This document shows positions 20,501 to 32,180 of a DNA stretch of 64,000 bases, in pieces; within the stretch, counting starts at the first letter, position 1, and each line of letters opens with the position of its first letter. Where the stretch lies: contig NZ_VUYU01000013.1 of assembly GCF_011682065.1 (NCBI RefSeq), positions 62,001 through 126,000 of the forward strand, written 5' to 3'. The stretch is from Massilia rubra (GTDB lineage Bacteria; Pseudomonadota; Gammaproteobacteria; Burkholderiales; Burkholderiaceae_D). The position numbers were made by a program, and so were the translations under genes. The notes under the pieces are model-generated. The model was not told where the DNA came from. It was given only the letters and a program-made list of their open reading frames with translations, and did not search any database.

Positions 20501-21075
20501 GCAAGAATTTTCTGGACGCCCAGAACAACGACCTGGTCGAGGCGATCAACACGCTGCAAGACGCGATCGCCCGCATCGACAAGGAAACGCGCGAACTGCT
20601 GCAAGATACCTTCGACAAGGTCAATCACCATTTTTCGGAACTGTTCCCGATCCTCTTCGGCGGCGGCAACGCCAAGCTGGTGATGACGGGCGACGAGATC
20701 CTCGACTCCGGCGTGCAGGTCATGGCGCAGCCGCCGGGTAAAAAGAACGCCACCATCCACTTGCTGTCGGGCGGCGAAAAAGCGCTGACCGCGACCGCGC
20801 TGGTGTTCTCGATGTTCCGCCTCAATCCGGCGCCATTCTGCCTGCTCGACGAGGTCGATGCGCCGCTGGACGACGCCAACACCGAGCGCTTTTGCCGGAT
20901 GGTGAAACGGATGTCCGACCATACTCAATTCCTTTTCATCTCGCACAATAAAATTGCGATGGAAATGGCCAATCAACTGATCGGTGTGACGATGCAGGAG
21001 CAGGGCGTATCGCGCATTGTGGCGGTGGACATGGAGTCCGCCGCGAATTTTGCTACCGAGGCACAAGCAGCATGA
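17548..21075 (+). CDS. smc: Chromosome segregation protein SMC
   Basis: 1175 residues with a GTG start. The N-terminal ATPase half has Walker A G-P-N-G-C-G-K-S-N-I, followed by VRWVLGE. Long coiled coils (Glu/Gln/Ala/Arg-rich, about 170-500 and 680-1000) surround a hinge near residues 520-670. The C-terminal half has the ABC signature L-S-G-G-E-K-A-L-T-A and Walker B F-C-L-L-D-E-V-D-A-P-L-D. SMC dimers, with ScpA/ScpB, compact and segregate chromosomes. It starts the smc-zipA-ligA-galU-def string and its stop overlaps zipA (ATGA). Confidence 0.98.
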   Translation: MRLSSIKLSGFKSFVDPTNFQVPGQLVGVVGPNGCGKSNIIDAVRWVLGESKASELRGESMQDVIFNGSTHRKPAGRASVELVFDNNDGKASGQWGQYAEIAVKRTLTRDGTSTYYINSQPVRRRDIQDIFLGTGLGPRAYAIIGQGMISRIIESRPEELRVFLEEAAGVSKYKERRRETENRLGDTRENLLRVEDILRELNANLEKLEAQAVVANRFHSLQADQEEKQKLLWLLRKNEAQTEQNRYFREMEQAQTDLEEQTAKLRHVELDLEHLRQAHFSVGDRLHTAQGHLYQTNSEIGSLEAQIKFVIESRSRLHNQLLALNAQRNQWQAQSGDYQQQIEEAEYLLEELGGRVEQSQMNAEAQGERLPELDAAWRAAQHKTTESRARIMQAQQQIELESAHQRNASNILNGLQTRRERLQQEKNGLNLPDSSHLANLRMQLEEKQQALEEQTMLLEEASEQQQRTEEERAAAQAQVNAETAANAQLEARLSALKQLQERVQTQGKVQPWLQKHELDALPRLWQKLGIEQGWETALESVLRERTGALEMSNIEWAKAFFSDAPPAKLALYAPSIASVAVAPDTPGMKPFASLLKLNEPGLRGLMQDWLHNVFAADDTASAFAERARLPQGGAFITRQGHMVTQSSVRFYAADSEQDGMLGRQQEIDNIGKQLRAQTMLADEARARAVCADAAMSDLTRRLQDARQRVATLTQGVHALQIEVVKQSEVEARFNQRSTQIHADLAEIAAQEEEQQQIRMESEEKFEQLDMELAELQGAHEDGQTEFLAREQALADAREKLRELERAAQEAQFAEKSQRSKIEELRRSIATATQQASQVGESIAVGQMELEALESGAASDGLQDLLERRTNQEKALSDARHELDQITQQLRAAEDARTQSERSLQPQRDKIMEMQLKEQAARLNQEQFADALKTVDADEAALSEKLHPDMKPSYLQGEVTRLTNAIALLGAVNLAALDELAQASERKNFLDAQNNDLVEAINTLQDAIARIDKETRELLQDTFDKVNHHFSELFPILFGGGNAKLVMTGDEILDSGVQVMAQPPGKKNATIHLLSGGEKALTATALVFSMFRLNPAPFCLLDEVDAPLDDANTERFCRMVKRMSDHTQFLFISHNKIAMEMANQLIGVTMQEQGVSRIVAVDMESAANFATEAQAA

Positions 21076-22235
21076 CAGATTTACAAATGAGCCTGATCGG
21101 CGCGGCCGGCGTATTCGTCGCCGGCGTCTTCGCGTATAACAAATGGCAGGAGCACAAGGCCAAGAAGAGCGTCGAACGCGCCTTCGCGTCCGAGCACGAC
21201 GACGTGCTGCTGCGACCCGGCGACATCGTGCGCAACGAACCGACCCTGGACCCCAATCCGGCGCCGGTGCTGACCGACGTCGTGGCGCCGGTAGCGGCGC
21301 CTGTTTCGGCTCCGGCTGGCGCCAGCGCGCCGGTGGCGGCGCCGCCCGCCGCGCACGCCGACGACGCCCCCGTGGCGCCCCCCGTTCCGATGGCGCCCGT
21401 GGCGGCGCCGGTGGAGTTGATCACGCCGGCCGCCGAACAGGCCACCAGCCTGGTCGACCCGCTGATCGATGTGCTCATTCCGCTGGCGCTGGAAGCGCCC
21501 GTGCGGGGCGATAAAATCCTGCCGATCCTGCAGACTTTGCGCCACGTCGGCAACAAGCCGGTGCACTTCATCGGCCTGCACGTCAACGGCGACTGGGAGC
21601 CGATCGTCCACGGCGGCGTCTACACCAAGCTGCAGGCCGGCGTGCAGATGGCCAGCCGCACCACGGCGCTGAACGAACTCGAATACTCCGAACTGGTCAC
21701 GCGCCTGCGCGCGCTGGCCGACGATATCGGCGCCGAGCCGGAAATTCCGGACATGATCGAAGTCATGGGCGAGTCGCGCACCTTGCACCGCTTCGTGGCC
21801 GGGCACGACGCGCAATTGGGCGTGAACCTGATGTCCTACGGCGCGCCGTGGTCGATCGCAACCCTGATCGGGGCGCTCGAAAAGCAGGGCTTCGACGTGC
21901 GTCCCGACGGCCGCTACATCATGCCCGACGGCGATGGCGGCCAGCTGTTCACCCTGACCACCAACGTCACCCTGGGCGCCGACACCACCTCGCGCCTGAC
22001 GCTCCTGCTCGACGTGCCGTGCGTGGCGCCGGCGCGCAACGGCTTCGGCGCCATGCTCGATTGCGCCCGGGCGCTGGTGGGCCGCCTGGACGCCGTCATC
22101 GTCGACGACAGCGACCAGCCGCTGACCGACCAGGCGCTCAATGAAATCAACAGCCAGGTGCTCGATTTCTACCAGGAGATGGACGCGGCCGACATTCCGG
22201 CCGGTTCGACGCGCGCCATGCGCTTGTTCAGCTAA
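21072..22235 (+). CDS. zipA: Cell division protein ZipA
   Basis: 387 residues in the ZipA layout: N-terminal membrane anchor (residues ~5-23), a basic patch (K-W-Q-E-H-K-A-K-K), an Ala/Pro/Val-rich flexible tether (~65-130), and a C-terminal FtsZ-binding domain of about 230 residues. The tether has been expanded by repeats of A-P-V. ZipA links FtsZ protofilaments to the membrane in early divisome assembly. The position between smc and ligA is the standard betaproteobacterial arrangement. The sequence of the C-terminal domain is less conserved than in gamma species, so the name rests partly on position. Confidence 0.9.
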   Translation: MTDLQMSLIGAAGVFVAGVFAYNKWQEHKAKKSVERAFASEHDDVLLRPGDIVRNEPTLDPNPAPVLTDVVAPVAAPVSAPAGASAPVAAPPAAHADDAPVAPPVPMAPVAAPVELITPAAEQATSLVDPLIDVLIPLALEAPVRGDKILPILQTLRHVGNKPVHFIGLHVNGDWEPIVHGGVYTKLQAGVQMASRTTALNELEYSELVTRLRALADDIGAEPEIPDMIEVMGESRTLHRFVAGHDAQLGVNLMSYGAPWSIATLIGALEKQGFDVRPDGRYIMPDGDGGQLFTLTTNVTLGADTTSRLTLLLDVPCVAPARNGFGAMLDCARALVGRLDAVIVDDSDQPLTDQALNEINSQVLDFYQEMDAADIPAGSTRAMRLFS

Positions 22236-25214
<2,979 letters not shown>

Positions 25215-25218
<4 letters not shown>

Positions 25219-25751
25219 CGGTCCGCGAAATTCTCAAGATGGGCGATCCGCGCCTGCTGCGCGTGGCCGAACCGGTCACCGAGTTCGGCACGCCGGCCAT
25301 GGACGCCCTGATCGCCGACATGTTCGACACCATGCACCATGCGAATGGGGCCGGGCTGGCGGCGCCGCAGATCGGCGTGAACCTGCAGCTGGTGATTTTC
25401 GGCTTCAAGGACAATGGCCGCTATCCCGACGCGCCGGCGGTGCCGCAGACGGTGCTGATCAATCCCGTGCTCACGCCGCTCTCCGACGAACAGGAAGAGG
25501 CTTTCGAAGGCTGCCTGTCGGTGCCGGGACTGCGCGGCAGCGTGCCGCGCTTTACCCGCCTGCGCTACGAAGGCGTGGACCAGCATGGCAATCGCATCGA
25601 GCGCGAAGTCGATGGCTTCCATGCGCGCGTGGTGCAGCATGAAGTCGACCACCTGCTCGGCATCCTGTATCCGATGCGGATCACGGATTTCAGCAAATTT
25701 GGCTATACGCAGGTCATGTTCCCCGACCTCGATCCCGACGAAGACGATTAA
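25215..25751 (+). CDS. def: Peptide deformylase
   Basis: 178 residues. It removes the formyl group from nascent peptides, with Fe/Zn held by one Cys and two His. All three motifs are present: [15 protein letters not shown], and Q-H-E-V-D-H-L. ATGA overlap with galU. It lacks the usual partner fmt next door, as expected for this second-copy context, and another def may exist elsewhere in the chromosome. Confidence 0.95.
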
Positions 25752-25756
25752 TCACC

Positions 25757-26263
25757 ATGATATTGAAAAATTTGACAGCCCTTGGCCTGGCGCTGCTGGC
25801 CTGCGCCCCGGCGCTGGCGGAGGATGCGGCCACGCCCGAGGCCAAGGCGTTCGACGGCAGCGCAAAACGCAGCCAGCTGTGGCTGACCAGCGGCTTTGCG
25901 ACCTACCACTTCCAGAGCGACAAGGACCTGAACGGGCGCAATCCCGGGCTTGGCGTCGAGTATCGCCTGTCGGAAGACTCGGCGCTGACGGCGGGGCGCT
26001 TCTTCAACAGCGACCGCCAGCACTCGAAGTACGCAGGCGTGTATTACCAGCCGCTGTCGTATATGGGCGTGCGCTTCGGCGCGGTGTTCGGCGGCTTTGA
26101 CGGCTATCCCAAAATGCGCGACGGCGGCTGGTTCCTCGCTGCGATTCCGACCGCCACGTTCGAATACAAGCGCGTGGGTGTGAACGTGGCGGTGGTGCCG
26201 ACCTATAAAGACCGGCTGCATGGCGGGATTTCGGTACAGCTCAAACTCAAGCTGTTCGAGTAA
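25757..26263 (+). CDS. Outer-membrane beta-barrel protein (PagP-like shape)
   Basis: 168 residues with a clear Sec signal (first ~21 residues, ending A-L-A). The rest alternates short hydrophobic/aromatic strands with Gly/Asn/Asp turns, as expected for an 8-strand barrel, and ends in an aliphatic-aromatic strand (KLKLFE). Overall length and the late I-P-T-A-x-x-E-Y plus V-V-P-T-Y pattern bring PagP and related acyl-chain enzymes to mind, but I see no decisive catalytic signature. It starts five bases after def, so it may share that transcript. Its stop is three bases from the stop of the convergent hydrolase gene. Confidence 0.6.
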   Translation: MILKNLTALGLALLACAPALAEDAATPEAKAFDGSAKRSQLWLTSGFATYHFQSDKDLNGRNPGLGVEYRLSEDSALTAGRFFNSDRQHSKYAGVYYQPLSYMGVRFGAVFGGFDGYPKMRDGGWFLAAIPTATFEYKRVGVNVAVVPTYKDRLHGGISVQLKLKLFE

Positions 26264-26266
26264 GCC

Positions 26267-26962
26267 TTACTTGAGATGCTGCGCGAAAAATGCCCGCGTC
26301 CTGTCGTTGGCCTGCGCTGCCGCTTGCGCGTCGAAGTGCATCCCGTTCCAGCGCGCGAAGGCGTGGTTCTGGCCGGGATAGGTAAACAGGTGCACCAGCG
26401 GGTTGCCCTCGGCGGCCCTGGCGATGGTGGCGCGCGCGTCCGCCGAAATGTATTCGTCGGCTTCGCCCAGGTGCATCATGAGCGGGCAGGCGAGCGTCTT
26501 GAAGGCGTCGACGTGCTTCTCGGTGCCGCCGCCGTAGTAGGCCACGGCGGCGTCGGGTTTGGCGCGGGTGGCCGTGAGAAAAGTCAGCAAGCCTCCCATG
26601 CAAAAGCCCATCACGCCGGCCTTGCCGGTCGCACCGGGCAGCGCGCGCGCCGCCGCCAGCGTGGCGGCGATGTCGTCGACGCCCTTGTCGATGTCGAACG
26701 CCTTGTACAGCGCCATGGCTTTTTTCCATTCGGCGTCGCTTTTGTCGGTCAGTTGCACGTTCGGTTCGAGGCGCCAGAACAGGTCGGGGCAGACGGCGAT
26801 GTAGCCTTGCGCGGCCAGCCGGTCGCAGGTCTCGCGCAGGTCGGCGTTGATGCCGAAGATCTCCTGCAGGACGACGATGATTGGTGCCGGCGTGGCGGCC
26901 GGGCGGGCGACATAGGCGCCAAAACCGCCATCCGGCGTGTCGATGGTGATGCGTTCGTTCAT
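26267..26962 (-). CDS. Dienelactone hydrolase family protein
   Basis: 231 residues of alpha/beta hydrolase fold. The nucleophile elbow reads G-F-C-M-G-G with Cys in place of Ser, typical of dienelactone hydrolases. Other family landmarks are V-V-L-Q-E-I-F-G-I-N near the N-terminus, an Asp in A-D-E-Y-I-S, and the His in G-Q-N-H-A-F. The start at 26962 is supported by GAGGAGG eight bases upstream. The natural substrate need not be a dienelactone. Confidence 0.9.
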   Translation of the reverse strand: MNERITIDTPDGGFGAYVARPAATPAPIIVVLQEIFGINADLRETCDRLAAQGYIAVCPDLFWRLEPNVQLTDKSDAEWKKAMALYKAFDIDKGVDDIAATLAAARALPGATGKAGVMGFCMGGLLTFLTATRAKPDAAVAYYGGGTEKHVDAFKTLACPLMMHLGEADEYISADARATIARAAEGNPLVHLFTYPGQNHAFARWNGMHFDAQAAAQANDRTRAFFAQHLK

Positions 26963-27021
26963 GTGCTGCCTCCTCTCGGTAGTGAGGAGGCGATCATGGC
27001 ACAAACCGGCAAATCGGCTCG

Positions 27022-27094
27022 CCCGCCTAGCAGGCGGGAATCCTAGGCCAGCGTTATGCAGACCGACTTGGGTTCCCGCCTGCGCGGGAACGAC
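27022..27094. repeat. REP-like palindromic repeats
   Basis: The gap between the hydrolase and the M28 peptidase holds a 7-bp-arm palindrome (27022-27038) and a 29-base unit at 27066-27094 whose core pairs TTCCCGC with GCGGGAA. The 29-base unit recurs identically at 36809-36837. This is the usual form of short palindromic intergenic repeats in betaproteobacteria. Confidence 0.7.
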
Positions 27095-27097
27095 GCT

Positions 27098-28735
27098 CTA
27101 GCGCTTGGTTCGCCCCAGTGGATCGCCCTTGTTCCAGGTCGGCATGCTTGCCGCATTCGCCACGTCGTATCCCAGGTTGAGCGTGAACTGCGCCTGCTGC
27201 ACCATGCCGCGCAGATCCCAGGCCGGGTTGTACTCGTCGCTGACCTGATGGTAGTGATCCTTGAAGCCCACCATCTTCGCGCTGGACGCGCCGTGGTCAT
27301 GATCGAACTCGAAGCTGCCGTCGCCCGAGAACACGGCCGATCCCACATTAAACGCCGGCACGCCCGCTTTCGCGAAATTGAAATGGTCGGCGCGGAAGTA
27401 CGCTCCTCCCAGGTCGGGCATCGGCGGCGCCAGACGCAGCCCCATCGCCCGGGCCACCTTGGCGGCGCTCGCTTGCAGGCTGCTGCGCTCCGCGCCGGCC
27501 ACGCCGATGTCGCGCGTGAGGCCCACAAAATTCATGCTGTCCAGGTTCAGGTCCGCCGCCGTTTTCGCCAGCGGCCAGAGTGGCTCGCGCACGTAAGCGA
27601 GGCTGCCGATCAGGCCTTGTTCCTCGGCGCACGGCCACAGGAAAATCTGGGTGCGCCTGGCCGGCTGGCGCACCGCCGCCTGCGCCATCGCCAGCAGCGC
27701 CGCCGAACCGGAGGCGTTATCGACCGCGCCATTCCAGATGTGGTCTGGCTTGCCGTCACCGCTGTCGATGCCGAGATGGTCCCAGTGCGCCGAGTAGATC
27801 ACGGCCTGCTCCTTGAGCTTGGGATCGGTGCCGGGCACGATGCCGGCCACGTTGAACTGTTCGACCGGGCGGATCGCGCTGTCGACGGCGACCTTGGCGC
27901 GCGCGTTCAGTTCGACCGCCTTGAAGCCGCGTACTTCGGCCTTGGCCCGCAGCGCATCGAGATCCTGGCCGGCGGCGGCGAACAGGGCGCGCGCGGTGTC
28001 TTCCTGCAGCCAGCCTTGCAGCGCGTTGCCGGCGCCGGCCAGGTGGAACTGCTCCTTGCTCATGCCGTTGGCGGGCACGCTCCACGGGTAAGATGCCGAC
28101 TCGGTGGTGTGGATCAGCAGCACGCCGGCCGCGCCACGGCGCAGCGCCTCGTCGTACTTGTACATCCAGCGCCCCGGATAGGTGAGCGACTTGCCGCCGA
28201 AGCGGTTCGGTTCCGCCGCCGTCGGCTTGGGATCGTTGACCATGATGATCAACAGCTTGCCCTTGACGTCGACGCCTTTGTAGTCGTCCCAGTTTTCATC
28301 GTCGGCGCTGATGCCGTAGCCGACGAACAGCACCGGCGCATCGAAGCGCACCCTGGACTTGCCGCTGGCGTTGTTGAAGACGATCTCCGTACCCAGTTTC
28401 GGCGCGAGCGTCTTGCCGCCCACCTCGAAGCTGACCGCGCTGGTCGGCAGCGTCCTGGTGCCGATCATTTTCACGGACTGGCGGTAGCTCTTGCCGGCGC
28501 CGGGCAACAGGCCAATGGCGGCGGCTTGCGTTTCGAGGTAGCGCACGGCCAGTTCGCCGCCGCGCTGGCCGGTGCCGCGCCCTTCGAGCATGTCGTCGGC
28601 GAGGAAGGACAGGTGCGCGCGCAGCGGCGCTTCGGCGACCGTCGGCGTGGCGGCCGCGCCGGCGGCGCGTTTCTGGGCGAGGGCCGGGGCGCTGGCGAGG
28701 ACGAGGCCGATGGCGAGTGCGGAAACGCGGCGCAT
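27098..28735 (-). CDS. M28-family zinc aminopeptidase, secreted
   Basis: 545 residues with a Sec signal (M-R-R-V-S-A-L-A-I-G-L, cleavage after A-L-A-Q region). The lid or PA domain occupies ~130-280. The catalytic domain follows, with a metal His in Y-S-A-H-W-D-H-L-G, Asp in G-A-V-D-N-A-S-G, Glu pair in C-A-E-E-Q-G-L-I-G, and later Asp/His ligands (D-L-N-L-D-S-M, F-K-D-H-Y-H-Q). These are the M28 binuclear zinc ligands. It probably trims peptides in the periplasm or outside. The start at 28735 was chosen for the intact signal peptide, with TTGGAG upstream. The longer frame reads through non-coding sequence. Confidence 0.9.
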   Translation of the reverse strand: MRRVSALAIGLVLASAPALAQKRAAGAAATPTVAEAPLRAHLSFLADDMLEGRGTGQRGGELAVRYLETQAAAIGLLPGAGKSYRQSVKMIGTRTLPTSAVSFEVGGKTLAPKLGTEIVFNNASGKSRVRFDAPVLFVGYGISADDENWDDYKGVDVKGKLLIIMVNDPKPTAAEPNRFGGKSLTYPGRWMYKYDEALRRGAAGVLLIHTTESASYPWSVPANGMSKEQFHLAGAGNALQGWLQEDTARALFAAAGQDLDALRAKAEVRGFKAVELNARAKVAVDSAIRPVEQFNVAGIVPGTDPKLKEQAVIYSAHWDHLGIDSGDGKPDHIWNGAVDNASGSAALLAMAQAAVRQPARRTQIFLWPCAEEQGLIGSLAYVREPLWPLAKTAADLNLDSMNFVGLTRDIGVAGAERSSLQASAAKVARAMGLRLAPPMPDLGGAYFRADHFNFAKAGVPAFNVGSAVFSGDGSFEFDHDHGASSAKMVGFKDHYHQVSDEYNPAWDLRGMVQQAQFTLNLGYDVANAASMPTWNKGDPLGRTKR

Positions 28736-28970
28736 TGATGCTCCAATGAAAATGTACAGGGAAAGCATCCTGCCATGAATGTGGCAGGGAAGCAATGCGG
28801 GTTCGCCGCAGGCGCGGGTCGCCATGCGGGACGCTACGCAACTTGGTATTTACTTACGCGTCGTTTATCAATTACAATTTTGCAACTTTGGCGGCCCGTG
28901 GGCATGCCAGGAGATTGCCCCATTCCCTTGTCGCCATTTATGCCGTAGCCAGCCTGATCGGAAAACCCGC

Positions 28971-29858
28971 ATGATTCATCTCTCCGCCGCGCTCGTGACG
29001 ACCTACGGCCTGCTGGCGCTCGCTGTCTGTTCGCTGTGGCTCGCGCCCGTCAAGCTGCGCTCCGGATGGAGCGTGGCGCCGTGGCTGTGCTTGCTGGTAC
29101 TGGCCTGCGCCAGCGGGGTGGTGACCGGCCTCTTGTCGCTGCCAGCGATCGGGGCCATCGTCGTCCTGGGCGCGCTGGCGTATGCCGCGCGGCGCAGTCG
29201 AAGCGGGCCGCCGCAGGTGCTGTTGATGGTGGCGATGGGGTGCATGATGGTGGCGATGTCGATGCACCTTTTTCCGGGTTTCGTCAATCCGCCGCTGGTG
29301 ACCGACCTGCTGATCAGCGCGGCGGCCAAACCAGTGACGCAGCGGCTCAATTTCGATACGGCCGCCGCCGGCCTGATCCTGTTCGCGCTGTTTTGCGTGC
29401 CCGCGCGCACCCGCGAGCAGTGGCGCGAAGTCGGGCGGCATTACTGGATCATCCTCGGCACGCCACTGCTCGTGCTGCCGGTCGGGCTGCTGGTCGGTTA
29501 TGTCGATGTCGACTTCAAGCTGCCCGCGTACACGCCGCTCTTCGTTGCGCTCAATCTGCTGTTTACCTGCGTGACGGAGGAAGCGTTTTTCCGTGGCTTG
29601 ATCCAGGGCCAGTTGACGCGGGCGCTGGGCCGCTGGAAGGCGGGTCCGCTCATCGCCATGTGCGTGGCGGCGCTCCTGTTCGGGCTTGCGCACGCGCGCG
29701 GAGGGTGGCTGTTCGTCGGCCTCGCGACCCTGGCCGGGCTCGGCTACGGCTATGCCTACCTGCGCTCGCAGCGCATCGAAACGGCAATCCTGGCGCACTT
29801 GGCGCTCAACAGCATTCATTTCCTTGCATTTACCTACCCACGGCTGGAGGCGGTGTGA
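28971..29858 (+). CDS. CPBP-family intramembrane metalloprotease
   Basis: 295 residues with about eight hydrophobic segments. The Abi/CPBP motifs are present: T-E-E-A-F-F-R-G (motif 1, Glu-Glu and Arg), L-L-F-G-L-A-H (motif 2 His), and A-H-L-A-L-N-S (motif 3 His). These proteins are related to CAAX prenyl proteases, and bacterial members have roles in bacteriocin immunity or protein processing. It is a single gene transcribed divergently from the M28 peptidase. ATG 28971 is used. The codons before it give no membrane-compatible extension. Confidence 0.85.
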   Translation: MIHLSAALVTTYGLLALAVCSLWLAPVKLRSGWSVAPWLCLLVLACASGVVTGLLSLPAIGAIVVLGALAYAARRSRSGPPQVLLMVAMGCMMVAMSMHLFPGFVNPPLVTDLLISAAAKPVTQRLNFDTAAAGLILFALFCVPARTREQWREVGRHYWIILGTPLLVLPVGLLVGYVDVDFKLPAYTPLFVALNLLFTCVTEEAFFRGLIQGQLTRALGRWKAGPLIAMCVAALLFGLAHARGGWLFVGLATLAGLGYGYAYLRSQRIETAILAHLALNSIHFLAFTYPRLEAV

Positions 29859-30020
29859 TCTTGCGGGCTCGCGCGACGACCCGTTTCGCATGATCAATTC
29901 CCCAATTTTATTGTTGCGATAATTCTTTATCGCTGGCAACATGCTTTCTAAGCGGGCACTGCTTTAACTGTCGCGCCGGATGCCTTTTTTCGAAACCATG
30001 TCAGTGATAAGGATAATTTT

Positions 30021-30743
30021 ATGAAACAGTACAGCGCCGAGTTTCTCGGTACATTCTGGCTCGTGCTCGGCGGTTGCGGCAGTGCCGTGCTGGCGGCGGC
30101 GTTTCCGGGCGTCGGCATCGGCTTGCACGGCGTCTCGCTGGCCTTCGGCCTGACGGTGCTCACCATGGCCTACGCCATCGGCCATATCTCGGGCTGTCAT
30201 TTGAACCCGGCGGTGTCGATCGGCTTGTGGGCCGGTGGGCGCTTTCCGGCCTCCAAACTGCTGCCGTACATCGGCGCCCAGGTCATCGGCGCCATTGCGG
30301 CCGGTGGCGTGCTGTATATCATCGCCAGCGGCGCCGCCGGCTTTGATGTCAGCAAGGGTTTTGCGTCGAATGGCTACGGCGCGCATTCGCCGGGCGGTTA
30401 CTCGATGCTGGCCGCGCTGGTGACGGAAGTGGTGATGACGATGTTCTTCCTGATCGTCATCATGGGTGCGACCGACAAGCGGGCGCCGGCCGGCTTTGCG
30501 CCACTGCCGATCGGGCTGGCATTGACCCTGATTCACCTGATTAGTATTCCGATCACCAACACCTCGGTCAATCCGGCGCGCAGCACCGGCGTGGCGCTGT
30601 ACGTGGGCGATTGGGCGGTCGGGCAACTGTGGCTGTTCTGGGTCGCGCCGATCGTTGGCGCCGTGCTGGGCGCGCTGGTCTACCGCTTCATTGCGAGCGA
30701 AGAGCCGCAAGCCGCCGCTTCCGCGGCGAACAAGCCGGCCTGA
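30021..30743 (+). CDS. aqpZ: Aquaporin Z
   Basis: 240 residues, six membrane spans and two half-helices with N-P-A motifs (H-L-N-P-A-V-S near residue 62, V-N-P-A-R-S-T near 185). The second carries the selectivity-filter Arg. A loop and helix pattern matching the water-specific AqpZ group rather than GlpF is suggested by [10 protein letters not shown] and the compact length. The C-terminal tail is short and Ala-rich. A ribosome site GGATAA is weak. Confidence 0.95.
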   Translation: MKQYSAEFLGTFWLVLGGCGSAVLAAAFPGVGIGLHGVSLAFGLTVLTMAYAIGHISGCHLNPAVSIGLWAGGRFPASKLLPYIGAQVIGAIAAGGVLYIIASGAAGFDVSKGFASNGYGAHSPGGYSMLAALVTEVVMTMFFLIVIMGATDKRAPAGFAPLPIGLALTLIHLISIPITNTSVNPARSTGVALYVGDWAVGQLWLFWVAPIVGAVLGALVYRFIASEEPQAAASAANKPA

Positions 30744-31223
30744 TCGCCAGCCTCCTCCCGCTTGCGCCTGTGTTGCCGCGATCGATGCCGATCAACAGCC
30801 GCGCACAGGAAAACAGCCCAACTGTTTGACGATGCGTTGCGGTTTTCGTTATCGAATCACAGAACACTGGGGTGAGGAATCAAAAACCGATGCTGGTCTT
30901 GCGCGCGATAATTGACGCGGCCATCCAGTGCGGCATCCGCCTCGGATACGCCGTTCTGCCCAGAACGTTTCCTGCAGTTGCACAGGCAGTAGCGAATCGG
31001 ATGCACGCTTGTGGCGTACACCCGCGGTTATTTCATAGGTGGAATTGGTTGATGACTACGAGCTTTCAAATAGTTTGCGGTCCAGTTATGCGAACCGCAT
31101 TGCGCGAAGCGAGGTCGGCGCTTGCGTTTGAGGTGGAGGGCGGTTCGGCGATGCGATGAGTGGAACCGGGTATCATTCCGCCAGGGAGCAATAACGCACC
31201 GCGAACAAGAGATTGGATTTTTT
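30744..31223. other. 480-base gap with no supported gene
   Basis: Between aqpZ and the MYG1 gene I see no RNA gene or terminator of clear form. A 95-codon frame (30872-31159, plus) exists with at best a distant GAGG before ATG 30890. Its product has no family I recognise, so it is not called. The base before the MYG1 gene is slightly T-rich near 31215-31223. Confidence 0.5.
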
Positions 31224-32180
31224 ATGGTCATAGTGACTCACAGCGGCAAGTTTCACGCCGACGACGCATGGGCTGTTGCAGTGCTGAAGATATTGTTTCC
31301 GCAGGCGGAGGTTGTACGCACGCGCGATGCGGCACGGGTCGAGGCGGCTGACTTTGCCGTCGATGTCGGCGGTATCTGGGACGCCGCCACGGGGCGCTTC
31401 GACCATCACCAAAAGGGTTTCAGCGGCGCGCGCCAGACGGGCGTGCCCTACGCAAGCGCGGGATTGGTGTGGAAGGAATACGGGGCACGCTGCGTGAGCG
31501 CGCTGGCGGCGGCGCATACGGGCCATCGCTTGTCGGATGACGAGGCGGCCGAGATGGCATGTTCAATCGACGCCGATGTCGTGCAGTACCTGGACCTGTC
31601 CGACGTGGGTGCGGCCAAGAATGCGCCGGGCGGCTATGGCCTGTCGGCGGTGGTGTCCGGGTTTAATCCGAACTGGCTCGACGAACAAAGGCTGGGCTAC
31701 GGCGACGCCGATGATGCCTACCGGCTCAGTCAATTTACCCGCGCCATGGACATGCTCACCGACATCATGACCAATGCCGTGAAATACCGCGTCGGCGTTT
31801 TGCTCGCGGTGGAGCAGGTGAGGCAGGCCGAAGTGCTGGAGGAGGGCAGGGTACTGTTCCTGCAAAATGGCGCAGTGCCATGGGGGCAAGTGGTGCGCGA
31901 GGAAATGCCGGCACTGCTGTTCGTCATGAGTCACAATATTGCCGAGCAGCGCTACATGATCCACACAATTCCGGTCAGCCCCGACAGCTTCAAGGCGCGC
32001 GCGGATTTGCCGGAGGCATGGGCCGGCTTGCGTGACGCGCAGCTGGCCGCGGTGACCGGGGTTGAAGATGCCGGCTTCTGCCACAATGGCCGGTTCATTG
32101 CGTCGGCCAAGTCGTATGAAGGTATACGCCGCATGGCGTCCCTGGCGCTCGAAGCGCTTAAGCACCAGCGCGACGTCTAA
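31224..32180 (+). CDS. MYG1 family (UPF0160) protein, DHH-type fold
   Basis: 318 residues. The family is named after the eukaryotic nuclear/mitochondrial exonuclease MYG1 and shares the metal-binding DHH phosphoesterase fold. Visible marks are T-H-S-G-K-F-H-A-D-D near the start (D-D ligands), R-F-D-H-H-Q-K-G with the DHH signature, and a conserved C-terminal run including S-H-N-I-A-E-Q-R-Y-M and G-R-F-I-A-S-A-K-S-Y-E-G. The probable activity is a 3'-5' RNA exonuclease, as proposed for MYG1. In bacteria its role is not established. The start at 31224 follows the only sensible ATG. The stop codon is inside the 163-bp palindromic element. Confidence 0.9.
   Translation: MVIVTHSGKFHADDAWAVAVLKILFPQAEVVRTRDAARVEAADFAVDVGGIWDAATGRFDHHQKGFSGARQTGVPYASAGLVWKEYGARCVSALAAAHTGHRLSDDEAAEMACSIDADVVQYLDLSDVGAAKNAPGGYGLSAVVSGFNPNWLDEQRLGYGDADDAYRLSQFTRAMDMLTDIMTNAVKYRVGVLLAVEQVRQAEVLEEGRVLFLQNGAVPWGQVVREEMPALLFVMSHNIAEQRYMIHTIPVSPDSFKARADLPEAWAGLRDAQLAAVTGVEDAGFCHNGRFIASAKSYEGIRRMASLALEALKHQRDV

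Noticed and set aside
17584-21066. 1160-codon open frame opposite smc
   Set aside because: Same shadow effect. Its Leu/Phe/Arg-rich product reflects antisense reading of a Glu/Gln-rich coiled coil.
30872-31159. 95-codon frame between aqpZ and MYG1
   Set aside because: No convincing ribosome site and no family resemblance; kept only as a note on the gap.
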